Below, one piece after another: positions 36,212-44,419 of a stretch of DNA of 64,000 bases. Within the stretch, counting starts at the first letter, position 1; every line of letters begins with the position of its first letter. The position numbers and the translations under genes were made by a program. Source of the stretch: CAZQKW01 sp964594075 (GTDB lineage Bacteria > Desulfobacterota > WTBG01 > CAIYCZ01); contig CAZQKW010000007.1 in the NCBI GenBank assembly GCA_964594075.1, forward strand, positions 37,022 to 101,021, given 5' to 3'. A model generated the notes under the pieces. That model was given only the letters and a program-made list of their open reading frames with translations, was not told the origin of the DNA and did not search any database.

Positions 36212-36310
36212 TGTCATTCTGAAGGAGCGTAGCGACCGAGGAATCTCCCGCAGGACTTTTTTGGTTTGAGATTCTTCGCTGCGCAGATTCTTCACTGCGT
36301 TCAGAATGAC
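36212..36310. repeat. 99-bp inverted-repeat element (GTCATTCTG ... CAGAATGAC)
   Basis: It starts GTCATTCTGAAGGAGCG and ends CTGCGTTCAGAATGAC, with an internal GATTCTTCGCTGCGCAGATTC hairpin. This closed, palindromic copy of the dispersed repeat looks like a small non-autonomous element. It lies directly after the GNAT gene and 29 bases before a strong promoter. Confidence 0.65.
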
Positions 36311-36338
36311 ATAAAAAGAAGAGTGGGGCATAAAAAAG

Positions 36339-36366
36339 TTGACAAATTTTCTAAAATTTATATAAT
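36339..36366 (+). promoter_or_regulatory. consensus sigma70 promoter
   Basis: TTGACA at 36339-36344 and TATAAT at 36361-36366 with a 16-base spacer: both hexamers match the consensus fully, the best promoter in the window. The next gene starts about 400 bases downstream, so the transcript would have a long leader or include a separate RNA. Confidence 0.75.
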
Positions 36367-36372
36367 TACGCA

Positions 36373-36495
36373 TAATTTGATAATACCCAGTGCTTGAAAA
36401 TTAGGTGAGGGATGATTTTCAGACAGGTACCAAGAGAGCCTCTATTGGTCGCATTACCGGTATGCAGACTGACGGGGGTTTTATTTTTTTAATTT
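36373..36495 (+). ncRNA. candidate structured RNA downstream of the consensus promoter
   Basis: Starting at the expected transcription start there is a stem TGAAAAT/ATTTTCA with a 13-base loop. A second hairpin, with arms GGTACCAA and TTGG...TACC and an inner AGAG/CTCT pair, follows, then G-rich DNA and a T-run near 36477-36492. I match it to no known riboswitch. It could be a small RNA or the leader of the DUF1566 gene. The rest of the gap to 36774 shows only a GCTGGC/GCCAGC hairpin near 36703-36730. Confidence 0.35.
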
Positions 36496-36774
36496 CTTGA
36501 ATAGCAGACCATTGGTAGCACTCTAATCCTGTACGGGCTGTCTGTTTTCTGTCAGTTGAAACGCTCATTGGCAATTTTCGCCCATGCTGTGGGATGGCAG
36601 GGACTGCGATCGTGGATTGTTGGGTAATCTCGCAAGCCTGTTTTCAGTCCATTGCTCTGAACAAGTCGTTTTGGGGGAGAGATGGTATAAAAAACGCTGG
36701 CATTAATAGCAGGCAGCGCCAGCTTAAAAAACTCAATCATGTCACGTAATTTTTATAGAAAGGGGAATAACACA

Positions 36775-38991
36775 ATGAATGCGGGAACACGTGGTGTAAA
36801 AGCTTTTTTGAAAAGAAATTATTATGTAATATTTTCTATCCTGTTGCTATTTCTTTTTCCAGTTTCTGCTGTTGCTGATTCTATTACGTTTACTGACCCC
36901 GGCAATAAGACTGTGACTGAAGGAGAGCTGCTATTATTTACTTTAACAGCAGTTGCAAGTCCTACGAGCAGGGCTGTTACCTTCACATATTCTCCACCTA
37001 TAGACGGTGCGAATATCGGTGAAGTACATTGGCAAGGAGGCACATACACTGCTGAATTTACTTGGAGGCCATCAATTGGTCAAGCTGGTGTCTATACAGT
37101 AACCTATACTGCATGCACCCCTCCGGGTTCTGGGCAAGCATGCCAAGAATATACAAGAACCATTACGGTTTTACCGGCAGTTACAACACCAACCACTACC
37201 ATTGAGGAATCAACGACAACCACGTCATCTGGGAGTACTACCACTGTCATGCCACCGACCACGACTACTACAGTGGCTTCGAGCACCTCTACAATTCAGA
37301 GCACAAGCACGACAGTGCTACCTATAACAACAGTGACCCCGACGACTACCACTATTACGCCACCGACCACGACTACTAGTTCAATTCTTCAATCCACAAC
37401 TACAACGGTCGCTTCTGCCCAGCCTATTCCCGACACCGGGCAGACCAAATGCTATGACAACGAGCAGGAGATACCCTGCCCGCAGCCGGGGCAGGATTTC
37501 TACGGTCAGGATGCCCAGTATGGGTCCAACCAGTCCTACACCGACTTGGGAAACGGAATTATAAGGGACAATTTTACGGGGCTGGAGTGGCAACAGGATA
37601 CAGCTCCGAACACCTACACATGGGACCAGGCGATAAGCTACTGTGAAAACCTGACGCTCGGTGGGCACAGCGACTGGCGGCTGCCCACAATAAAGGAGCT
37701 ATCAACCCTTGTGGACAGCAGCATCCCATATCCCGGCCCGACCATTAACACGACATATTTCCCCAATACACAGGCGTCCTACTACTGGTCGTCTACTACC
37801 GACGTCGGCAATCCTCTCGCCGCCTGGATCGTCAATTTCAACCACGGCTACGTGTACTTTAAGAATAAGTGGGTCTACCTCTATGTGCGGGCGGTGCGTG
37901 GCGGACAGGTTGATAATTCGTTTATTGACAACGGCGACGGCACGGTTACCGACACCCACACCGGCTTGATGTGGCAGCAGGACACTGCCCCGGGAACCTA
38001 TACCTGGCAGCAGGCGCTTGCCTACTGTGAAAATCTGACCCTTGCCGGTTACAGCGACTGGCGCCTGCCGAACCGGAATGAATTGCAGTCGCTGGTGGAC
38101 TATAACAGGCTTTCTCCGTCCATAGATACCACCTACTTTCCAAATACAGTTTCGTCCTTCTACTGGTCGTCTACTACCGCCGCCCTCAGTCCGACCTACG
38201 CCTGTTTCGTCGATTTCAGCGACGGCTGGGAGGAAGACTTCTATAAGTCAGACAGCTACTATGTGCGGGCGGTGCGTGGCGGACAGGATTGGGAATTTGG
38301 CGATTGGGATGCTGACGGGGTGCCGAACACGAATGATAACTGCCCCTATCATGCCAATCCAGACCAGGCAGATCGGGATGGCGATGGCATCGGGGATGCG
38401 TGCGACAATTGCCCTGCTGTTCACAATTCCGATCAAGCTGATGGTGATTATGACGGGGTCGGCGATAGGTGCGATAACTGCCCTACCGTCCATAATCCCG
38501 CTCAGGGTGATGGAGATGGAGATGGGAAGGGTGATGTGTGTGATAACTGCCCCGATGTTTACAACTCAGACCAAACTGATACTGATAATGATGGTGTGGG
38601 AGATGTGTGCGACTATCACTATCTCATTGCAGCTTTAGAGGCGTGTCAAGCACAGCTTGCCGCGTGCTGTCCACAAACCTCTGTTTCATTAGCTTCACTG
38701 CACGCGATTCCCGCCAACAAAAAAATTACCCTCAAATGGCGCACTGAAACCGAAGCTGACAACGCAGGGTTCAACATCTGGCGGGCAGAAGGGTTTCAGA
38801 AAATAAATGAGGCGCTGATCCCCGCATTAGGCTCACCGGTATCGGGCGAGGACTACGACTTTGTGGATGAGTGGGTATTGAACGGCAAGCGGTATTTTTA
38901 TCTGCTTGAGGATATAGATACTAACGGCAACAGCACGTTTCACGGGCCGGTGAAGGCGGTGCCAAGCTGGGTATATGGGATAAACAAATAA
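36775..38991 (+). CDS. secreted multidomain protein with two DUF1566 (Lcl-C) domains, likely hypervariable
   Basis: 738 residues from the ATG at 36775, preferred over 36739 because AAAGGGG lies just upstream. In order: signal peptide with a basic start (1-36); Ig-like beta domain (36-137); Thr/Ser-rich linker (about 135-217); two DUF1566/Lcl-C domains of C-type-lectin type (about 258-378 and 381-504), each with S-D-W-R-L-P, Y-W-S-S-T-T and Y-V-R-A-V-R-G-G; four thrombospondin type 3-like Asp-rich calcium repeats (about 509-615); and a fibronectin-like C-terminal domain. It is probably a cell-surface binding protein. The last 42 codons of both DUF1566 domains show the pattern of retroelement-diversified variable regions. 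Confidence 0.85.
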   Translation: MNAGTRGVKAFLKRNYYVIFSILLLFLFPVSAVADSITFTDPGNKTVTEGELLLFTLTAVASPTSRAVTFTYSPPIDGANIGEVHWQGGTYTAEFTWRPSIGQAGVYTVTYTACTPPGSGQACQEYTRTITVLPAVTTPTTTIEESTTTTSSGSTTTVMPPTTTTTVASSTSTIQSTSTTVLPITTVTPTTTTITPPTTTTSSILQSTTTTVASAQPIPDTGQTKCYDNEQEIPCPQPGQDFYGQDAQYGSNQSYTDLGNGIIRDNFTGLEWQQDTAPNTYTWDQAISYCENLTLGGHSDWRLPTIKELSTLVDSSIPYPGPTINTTYFPNTQASYYWSSTTDVGNPLAAWIVNFNHGYVYFKNKWVYLYVRAVRGGQVDNSFIDNGDGTVTDTHTGLMWQQDTAPGTYTWQQALAYCENLTLAGYSDWRLPNRNELQSLVDYNRLSPSIDTTYFPNTVSSFYWSSTTAALSPTYACFVDFSDGWEEDFYKSDSYYVRAVRGGQDWEFGDWDADGVPNTNDNCPYHANPDQADRDGDGIGDACDNCPAVHNSDQADGDYDGVGDRCDNCPTVHNPAQGDGDGDGKGDVCDNCPDVYNSDQTDTDNDGVGDVCDYHYLIAALEACQAQLAACCPQTSVSLASLHAIPANKKITLKWRTETEADNAGFNIWRAEGFQKINEALIPALGSPVSGEDYDFVDEWVLNGKRYFYLLEDIDTNGNSTFHGPVKAVPSWVYGINK
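37783..37908 (+). repeat. variable-region-like cassette 1 (DUF1566 domain 1)
   Basis: 42 codons encoding Y-W-S-S-T-T to R-G-G-Q. It aligns without gaps to 38161-38286, exactly 378 bp downstream. The first 19 and last 28 bases are identical between copies. Of the 27 codons between, 22 differ, 21 of them changing the amino acid; in 11 of these only positions 1-2 change while the third base stays C. Confidence 0.8.
38161..38286 (+). repeat. variable-region-like cassette 2 (DUF1566 domain 2)
   Basis: Partner of 37783-37908. The GC-rich end GTGCGGGCGGTGCGTGG, shared by both copies, resembles the initiation-of-mutagenic-homing end of retroelement variable regions. Outside the cassettes the two domains differ mostly at synonymous third positions, as in ordinary divergence. 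Confidence 0.8.
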
Positions 38992-39145
38992 TAGTAGATA
39001 ACCCCCAGTCAGTTAATATCATTAATAGAAATCTTTTGTTACGAATAGTAAGAAAGGAGTGATTGCATGAAAAGAACATATTAAATAAGAGAATAAACTT
39101 TGTGTGTATTACCATTATGAAATCCTTATTTCAGGAGGCGAGAAA

Positions 39146-39649
39146 ATGAAAAAATTATTATTATTAATTTTTGTTACGAATTGTTATGTTTGTGCTTTCC
39201 CCAATTTTGGATTAGCTGAAGAAAAATGTTTATATAATATATGTAAAGAAGCAATCGAGTTATTTGATCTTGCAGGGCTTTATATTAACGGTCATGTTAA
39301 ATATACTGAAGATGACTTAGTGATATTAAAAAATTCTGCTTACTATACTTTAAAAGATGTATATGAGTTAGTTAATTCTCAAGATAAAAATTTACTGAAT
39401 ATCACTCCAGAACAGGCAAGGGAATTATCTGTGAAGACAAGAAGGTTGACCAGTAATATTATTAAAGCACAGAATATTTGTGATATCGCCATTATCGGAA
39501 TTTATTTTGGGATAGACCTTATTTATTATGGTTTGTTGTTAACTTTTCTTATTGTGGGAGCATTTCTGGGTATTCCAATGATAATTGTTGGAACTATCAT
39601 TGGTTTAATTGGACTGATAGCTGCTATACCTTGTTTGCTTCTCCTTTAA
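39146..39649 (+). CDS. exported or membrane protein of unknown function
   Basis: About 167 residues from the ATG at 39146, preceded by CAGGAGG. Residues 1-24 are a signal-like hydrophobic start; residues 25-110 form a helical, charged region with C-L-Y-N-I-C; residues 112-167 are almost entirely hydrophobic and glycine-containing (two or three membrane segments). I recognise no family. Base composition is much AT-richer than most of the window, suggesting a different origin. It lies between two Thr-rich secreted proteins on the same strand. Confidence 0.6.
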   Translation: MKKLLLLIFVTNCYVCAFPNFGLAEEKCLYNICKEAIELFDLAGLYINGHVKYTEDDLVILKNSAYYTLKDVYELVNSQDKNLLNITPEQARELSVKTRRLTSNIIKAQNICDIAIIGIYFGIDLIYYGLLLTFLIVGAFLGIPMIIVGTIIGLIGLIAAIPCLLLL

Positions 39650-39736
39650 TCTTATATCATAAAAAGAATAATTTGTCTGTCTTAGGTTCTTAATATTGCA
39701 TTTATTAAAGTTTACTGACGTCTTGCACTTTCAGGC

Positions 39737-39928
39737 CTATAATTTTTCGAGGTAACTATCGAGAATATTTTGTTTAAATTGAATACGAATAGTTTTCAAC
39801 ATCTCGGCGATGTTTTCTAACACTAGGTGTTTTCGTACGTGAAAAGCTAAGAACCGTGTCGATAAACGCGCGGTCTGCTGTTTATCTTTTAGCCACGTAA
39901 GGATTTTAAGTTTAAAACGGTTTAACGA
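39737..39928 (-). pseudogene. open 63-codon frame without start codon, possible gene remnant
   Basis: On the minus strand a frame closed by stops at both ends encodes a basic, helical peptide (L-N-R-F-K-L-K-I-L-T-W-L near its start, Y-L-E-K-L at its end). It has no ATG or GTG near the beginning and no ribosome site. Its even, non-repetitive composition suggests a decayed fragment, perhaps of a mobile-element gene, but I cannot name a family. It fills most of the 336-base gap between two AT-rich genes. Confidence 0.25.
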
Positions 39929-39985
39929 TTATATAATAGTGCCTTGCAAAAATTGTGTAGAAGGCAGAACTATGAAGGGGGTCTA

Positions 39986-41272
39986 ATGAAAAAGGTATTA
40001 GGTTTAATGGTGGTGTTCTTTTTTGTTTTTCTGAATAGCAGTTTTTCTGCAGGAGTACGAGAAGCTGACGTGGATAATTTAGTTATAAGAGAAAGCAATG
40101 CACGTAAAAGTAAGCGTGCAATTACAACCTTTGTTTCATCCTTAAAGTGTTCTGACGACCCAAGAGATTTAGACCCATTACTTGGAACTAGTTGGTTATT
40201 CAGCTATTGGATTGATGCTGATTATAATGAAGAAGTAATTACTTTTAAATCCTTTGCTAACGTGATCACTTTTCCGTGTGCTTCATTGGATGGTTTAAAT
40301 CAATATTATGAAAACGTTAAAGTATATTATACAGAATTAAGACAGCGATATTGTAACGGCTTTTCTGCTGAGCTAATACAAGGTAACATTACTTACCATT
40401 ATGAATTTACTATAGATGGATATTTCCCAAAAGGTTATTTTTGGTGGTCTTACAATGATTACTCGCGGCCAGACTCATTCCTCTATTCAATGACAGTTAC
40501 ACAATTAAGCGGTCCTATACCAACTACCTCGACCTCTGTTCGGCCAACTACTACTATTCCTATACCAACTACCTCGACCTCCGTTCGGCCAACTACTTCA
40601 ACTACATTCCCAGAAACAACTACTACTACCACTATTAAAACAGGGGTTGAAGTTGTTGAAGCTATACTTACAAACGAAAATCCAAATTATTACGAGTGCG
40701 GTGCTTCTCTGCCTCCCGAAGTAATTAATTTTGATGTCACAAGAGATTATGAAATATTTCTTTATCTTGTCATTGACAACATTCAGGCAGGTGATGCTTC
40801 GAAAACGATTTGGTATTACGAAAATGAAGTAATTGAGGAATCACCATACTTTTTCAGCCAAGGAGGAGATTTTTGTTATTATCCTTCACTTTTAGTCAAC
40901 CGTCAGAACATACGATGTAATACGGGAAATTGGTCAGTAGAGTTTTATTTAAACAATCAAAAATTAGTTACTAAAACATTTTACCTGCAGGGCGTCAGCT
41001 GTGGAGGCGAAGGATGTGCCGCAGAAGCTGTCCTTTTAGATGACCCCGAAAGTTTGGAAATCCTCCGTCGCTTCCGGGATGAAGTGCTTGCGAGAACTGA
41101 AAGTGGTAGAGCATTAATAAAACTGTATTATGAAAAGAGTCCGTTGATAATTAAGTTAATAGATAATAATGCTCAATTAAAAGAACGATTTAGAACAATC
41201 TTAAAAGCAGTAATGCCGTTTATTAGAACGATTGTTAATAATAATAATAATAATATTTTAAGAGATAAATAA
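39986..41272 (+). CDS. secreted protein with Thr/Pro-rich linker, unknown function
   Basis: 428 residues from the ATG at 39986 (GAAGGGGG upstream; the longer frame from TTG at 39944 lacks a signal at its end). Residues 1-22 are a signal peptide. An N-terminal domain (about 25-172) is followed by a Thr/Ser/Pro-rich linker made partly of a 15-residue tandem duplication (about 177-206), then a C-terminal beta-rich domain (about 220-350) with paired cysteines and a helical tail ending in Asn-rich sequence. I recognise no family. It shares the Thr-rich linker style of the DUF1566 protein and the AT-rich composition of its neighbour. Confidence 0.65.
   Translation: MKKVLGLMVVFFFVFLNSSFSAGVREADVDNLVIRESNARKSKRAITTFVSSLKCSDDPRDLDPLLGTSWLFSYWIDADYNEEVITFKSFANVITFPCASLDGLNQYYENVKVYYTELRQRYCNGFSAELIQGNITYHYEFTIDGYFPKGYFWWSYNDYSRPDSFLYSMTVTQLSGPIPTTSTSVRPTTTIPIPTTSTSVRPTTSTTFPETTTTTTIKTGVEVVEAILTNENPNYYECGASLPPEVINFDVTRDYEIFLYLVIDNIQAGDASKTIWYYENEVIEESPYFFSQGGDFCYYPSLLVNRQNIRCNTGNWSVEFYLNNQKLVTKTFYLQGVSCGGEGCAAEAVLLDDPESLEILRRFRDEVLARTESGRALIKLYYEKSPLIIKLIDNNAQLKERFRTILKAVMPFIRTIVNNNNNNILRDK
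40514..40603 (+). repeat. two tandem 45-bp units in the Thr/Pro linker
   Basis: Each unit encodes P-I-P-T-T-S-T-S-V-R-P-T-T plus two residues; the two copies are almost identical in DNA, so the duplication is recent or maintained. Confidence 0.8.
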
Positions 41273-41604
41273 AACTTTATATGTATAAACACTATGCCGA
41301 GGCAGTAAACTTTCCCTGAATTAGTGGACACACCAAAAGAATAGAGATAAAAGAATAAAACTTTAGGGCTAAAGCGGACAACGCCCTTTAAGCCAGGCTA
41401 TAAGAGACTTTAAAAACGGGGTTTTCAGGTACACATATAAGCTCTGCAATGCGCAGTGAGGTCAGATCTACATTCTCAGAGTATTAATTAATGTAAAAGG
41501 TTCAATGTGGCAGCGCCATAATAAATTTAGGGGGTTATGGGTGACCCCAAAGCAGTAATTCGAGATTAATCGGCGTGTCAACTCGCAATAACCATTACCG
41601 TGAA
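41273..41604. other. intergenic stretch without recognisable feature
   Basis: These 332 bases between the Thr-rich protein and the DUF72 gene show no convincing ORF, hairpin terminator, consensus promoter or repeat from the families found elsewhere in the window. Composition shifts here from AT-rich back to balanced. Confidence 0.5.
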
Positions 41605-42414
41605 ATGGCTGCCGTGGTAAAAATTGGCACCAGCGGGTTTTCATTTGATGACTGGAAGCAGAGCGTATATCCTCCAGATTTACCAAGGTCGCAGTGGCTT
41701 TCTTTCTATGAAAAAGAGCTTGGCTTTAAGGCGCTGGAGTTGAACTTTACCTACTACACGTTGCCTTCGCCAAAATCGTTTGCAGGAATATCGCGCAAAA
41801 CCGGCACTGATTTTTCCTTTGCCGTTAAAGCGTTTAGAAAAATGACCCATGATATCCGCGACCAGCAGACCGGTGAACTGATTGATAATAAAGACGTATT
41901 TGACAAGTTTCTTTTCACCATTGAGCCGCTCATAAAGGATAAAAAACTCGCCTGCATCCTGATGCAATTCCCGTACTCTTTTTATGCTACTGCGCAGAAT
42001 AGAGATTATTTGAAAATCGCCAAAGACCGCTTGAAAGACATACCGGTGATTGTTGAATTCAGAAATAGCGCCTGGCTGCGGGAAGACACCTTTCGATTGT
42101 TAACAACATGGGAGCTGGGGTATTGCGTGGTGGATGAGCCGAAGCTGAAAGGCCTGATGCCGTTTGTCCCGCGCGCCACCTCACATGTGGGCTATTTCAG
42201 ACTGCACGGCAGAAACAGCAACTGGTTCAACGCACCGGGTTCAGTGCGCTATGATTATCTGTATAGCGCCGAAGAGCTCGGACAGTTCATCCGACCGATT
42301 AATGAAATAGCCGCCCACACCAGTTCGGTCCTGGTATTCTTTAACAACTGCCATGCCGGCTCCGCGGCAAAAAATGCCCTGATGCTTGCCCGGATGCTGT
42401 TTAATGACGAATAA
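41605..42414 (+). CDS. DUF72 family TIM-barrel protein
   Basis: About 269 residues. It starts close to the family hallmark K-I-G-T-S-G-F-S-F-D-D-W, has E-L-N-F-T-Y-Y near residue 45, V-E-F-R-N-S-A-W near residue 150, and an F-F-N-N-C-H-A-G-S-A-A-K-N-A end, all typical of DUF72 (YecE-like). The function is not established. I chose the ATG at 41605 because members begin a few residues before the I-G-T-S-G motif; a GTG at 41575 is in frame. Neither has a good ribosome site. Confidence 0.87.
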   Translation: MAAVVKIGTSGFSFDDWKQSVYPPDLPRSQWLSFYEKELGFKALELNFTYYTLPSPKSFAGISRKTGTDFSFAVKAFRKMTHDIRDQQTGELIDNKDVFDKFLFTIEPLIKDKKLACILMQFPYSFYATAQNRDYLKIAKDRLKDIPVIVEFRNSAWLREDTFRLLTTWELGYCVVDEPKLKGLMPFVPRATSHVGYFRLHGRNSNWFNAPGSVRYDYLYSAEELGQFIRPINEIAAHTSSVLVFFNNCHAGSAAKNALMLARMLFNDE

Positions 42415-42441
42415 CCCCGCCGTTACCCGTCACCATTGTGT

Positions 42442-42470
42442 TTGACATCCCGCCCGCATTCTCTTATATT
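42442..42470 (+). promoter_or_regulatory. sigma70 promoter for the VanZ-galE operon
   Basis: TTGACA at 42442-42447 and TATATT at 42465-42470 are separated by 17 bases. It lies 23 bases before the VanZ-family ATG, so the leader would be very short. Confidence 0.75.
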
Positions 42471-42493
42471 TTATCATTAAAAACCTTAGCAGC

Positions 42494-42892
42494 ATGAACC
42501 ACAGTTTTCGCACCGTTCACCTGCCGCTGCTTATATGGGTTGCGGGGATGATTATAGGCAGTTCGTTGCCGGGAAGCACGCTGCCTGAATTGGTATCATT
42601 CTGGCAGTGGGATAAGGTGGCGCACAGCGCCGAGTTTTTAGTATTGACCGTGCTGCTGTTTCGCTATTTTATCTATGCCCGTTATAGAGCGCCGGCAGAA
42701 GCGCTGCGCTACTGTATTGTGATTGGGATTGCTTATGCTGCGTTTGACGAACTGCATCAGCTTTTCATTCCGCTGCGGGAATGCAGCCTATACGATTTTA
42801 TGGCAGATTCAGCCGGTATTCTGCTCGGCGCAATAGCGGCATGGCGATACTACCGAAACCATTTCTCGCCGGCCCGAGAGGCAAGAGCCTGA
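42494..42892 (+). CDS. VanZ-family membrane protein
   Basis: A 132-residue protein with four membrane segments: L-L-I-W-V-A-G-M-I-I near residue 15, a helix near 55, one near 75-90, and one near 107-122. Between them W-D-K-V-A-H and D-E-L-H-Q-L-F-I-P are the conserved VanZ-like motifs. The biochemical role of this family is unclear. It starts right after a strong promoter and is followed at nine bases by galE, so they are likely co-transcribed. Confidence 0.85.
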   Translation: MNHSFRTVHLPLLIWVAGMIIGSSLPGSTLPELVSFWQWDKVAHSAEFLVLTVLLFRYFIYARYRAPAEALRYCIVIGIAYAAFDELHQLFIPLRECSLYDFMADSAGILLGAIAAWRYYRNHFSPAREARA

Positions 42893-42901
42893 GGCACTGA
42901 T

Positions 42902-43885
42902 ATGGCAATTCTGGTTGCAGGAGGCGCTGGCTATATCGGCTCTCATGTGTGCAAGATGCTCCATGAAAAGGGCTATGAGGTCGTGGTATATGACAATCTC
43001 AGCCGCGGTTATCGGTCGTTTGCACGCTGGGGAGATTTTGTGTGCGGCGATATCGGTGATGCCGCGCAACTGGAGCGTGTTTTTAAAAAATACCCGATTG
43101 ATGTGGTCATGCATTTCTGCGCCTTCATTGAAGTGGCTGAGTCGGTGGCTGACCCGGAAAAGTATTACCGCAATAATGTTCAAAATACCATTACCCTGCT
43201 TAATGTCATGCGCACACACCGGGTCAACAAATTTATTTTTTCTTCTACTGCAGCAGTGTACGGCATGCCCGACCGAATCCCGATTCGCGAGGATGAGCGC
43301 ACGCTCCCTATAAATCCATACGGCCGAAGCAAGCACATGGTGGAACAAATCCTTACGGACTACGCGGCAGCCTATGACTTGCGCAGCATCAGTTTTCGTT
43401 ATTTCAATGCTGCCGGCGCTGACCCCGAGGGGGAAATCGGCGAGGCGCATGTTCCGGAAACGCACCTTATTCCGCTTATTCTCGATGCGGCGGCGGGACG
43501 GAGAGGGTGTGTTAACGTATATGGCGCTGACTATGATACCAGAGACGGCACCTGCGTGCGCGACTACATACATGTCAATGATCTGGCTGATGCCCACATC
43601 CGCGGCGTTACGTATCTGCTCAATGGCGGAAATACCGATTGTTTCAACCTGGGCAGCGGCAGCGGCTGGAGCGTGCGGGAAATGATTGAAACCGTGCGCA
43701 TGGTAACAAAACGGGATTTTATGGTGTTAGAAACCGCGCGCCGCCCCGGCGATCCCCCGGTGCTGGTCGCATCCAGCGAAAAAGCGCAGCGCCTTCTGCA
43801 CTGGGAATGCTCTTTCAGCCTTGAAGACATTATCCGAACCGCCTGGAATTGGCACCAGCATATGATTAACACGACCGCGCGTTAA
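42902..43885 (+). CDS. galE: UDP-glucose 4-epimerase
   Basis: 327 residues, normal for GalE. The NAD-binding motif G-G-A-G-Y-I-G-S-H is at residues 6-14, D-N-L-S-R-G near 32, catalytic Ser in S-S-T-A-A-V-Y-G near 116, and the Y-x3-K pair in Y-G-R-S-K near 141, followed by R-Y-F-N-A-A-G-A-D. It interconverts UDP-glucose and UDP-galactose (or the GlcNAc/GalNAc forms) and could supply donors for the glycan operon elsewhere in the window. Confidence 0.93.
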   Translation: MAILVAGGAGYIGSHVCKMLHEKGYEVVVYDNLSRGYRSFARWGDFVCGDIGDAAQLERVFKKYPIDVVMHFCAFIEVAESVADPEKYYRNNVQNTITLLNVMRTHRVNKFIFSSTAAVYGMPDRIPIREDERTLPINPYGRSKHMVEQILTDYAAAYDLRSISFRYFNAAGADPEGEIGEAHVPETHLIPLILDAAAGRRGCVNVYGADYDTRDGTCVRDYIHVNDLADAHIRGVTYLLNGGNTDCFNLGSGSGWSVREMIETVRMVTKRDFMVLETARRPGDPPVLVASSEKAQRLLHWECSFSLEDIIRTAWNWHQHMINTTAR

Positions 43886-43891
43886 CACCGT

Positions 43892-44416
43892 ATGAGCATA
43901 GCCATGAGTTCAGTGATTGCCACCCTGTTCAAGGAACACAGCGTCATACAGGATTTCAAGGACGCGCTGATTGCCCTTGACAGCAGCTTTTCTTTTGAGC
44001 GGGAGGACATGCTTGAACTCGGCGAAGTTTACTGTGAACGGTATCCGGAGTCATACAGCAAACGCAACACCCAGAATGTGCAGATCGGCTATTTCATGGC
44101 GCGTTTGTGTATCGTTGAAAAAGCTCTTGCCGACATCCCGCCGCATAATCGAAACGCTTACCGGCAGATTTTTTACGACATGGACAATATAGAAAATAAG
44201 ATAAATGATTTAATTCGGCAGTGCGGCTGCGAGCAGGTTGCGTATGAATTCGTAACCATAACCGGCAGGATCAAGGACCTGGAAGCGCTTATAGACAGTC
44301 TGCCCCGAGGTATGATAAAGGAAAAATTTATCGGCGGGCTCAGTGTCATATATAATGTTATTTATCTCTTCCATCATTTTATTAAGCAATGTATGCAACG
44401 CAACAAGGAGTTATAA
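43892..44416 (+). CDS. hypothetical helical protein
   Basis: A 174-residue protein with no recognised family. It is predicted all-helical and charged, with a central segment rich in R, D and I (near 95-140) and a more hydrophobic last helix (about 148-168). No signal peptide, metal motif or P-loop is seen. It lies six bases after galE and three bases before the FmdB-like gene, so it belongs to that operon. A second in-frame ATG five codons in is an alternative start. Confidence 0.65.
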   Translation: MSIAMSSVIATLFKEHSVIQDFKDALIALDSSFSFEREDMLELGEVYCERYPESYSKRNTQNVQIGYFMARLCIVEKALADIPPHNRNAYRQIFYDMDNIENKINDLIRQCGCEQVAYEFVTITGRIKDLEALIDSLPRGMIKEKFIGGLSVIYNVIYLFHHFIKQCMQRNKEL

Positions 44417-44419
44417 GTT

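Noticed and set aside
36552..36740. 62-codon minus-strand frame before the DUF1566 gene
   Set aside because: No ribosome site, no recognisable motif, and it overlaps the leader behind a strong plus-strand promoter.
36373..36774. Known riboswitch (cyclic di-GMP, TPP, SAM, cobalamin) in the leader of the DUF1566 gene
   Set aside because: None of the conserved cores of these classes is present; kept only as an unnamed structured candidate.
36172..41600. DGR reverse transcriptase, accessory protein or template repeat near the variable cassettes
   Set aside because: No reverse transcriptase-like protein and no third copy of the cassette flanks were seen here or elsewhere in the window; if they exist they lie outside.
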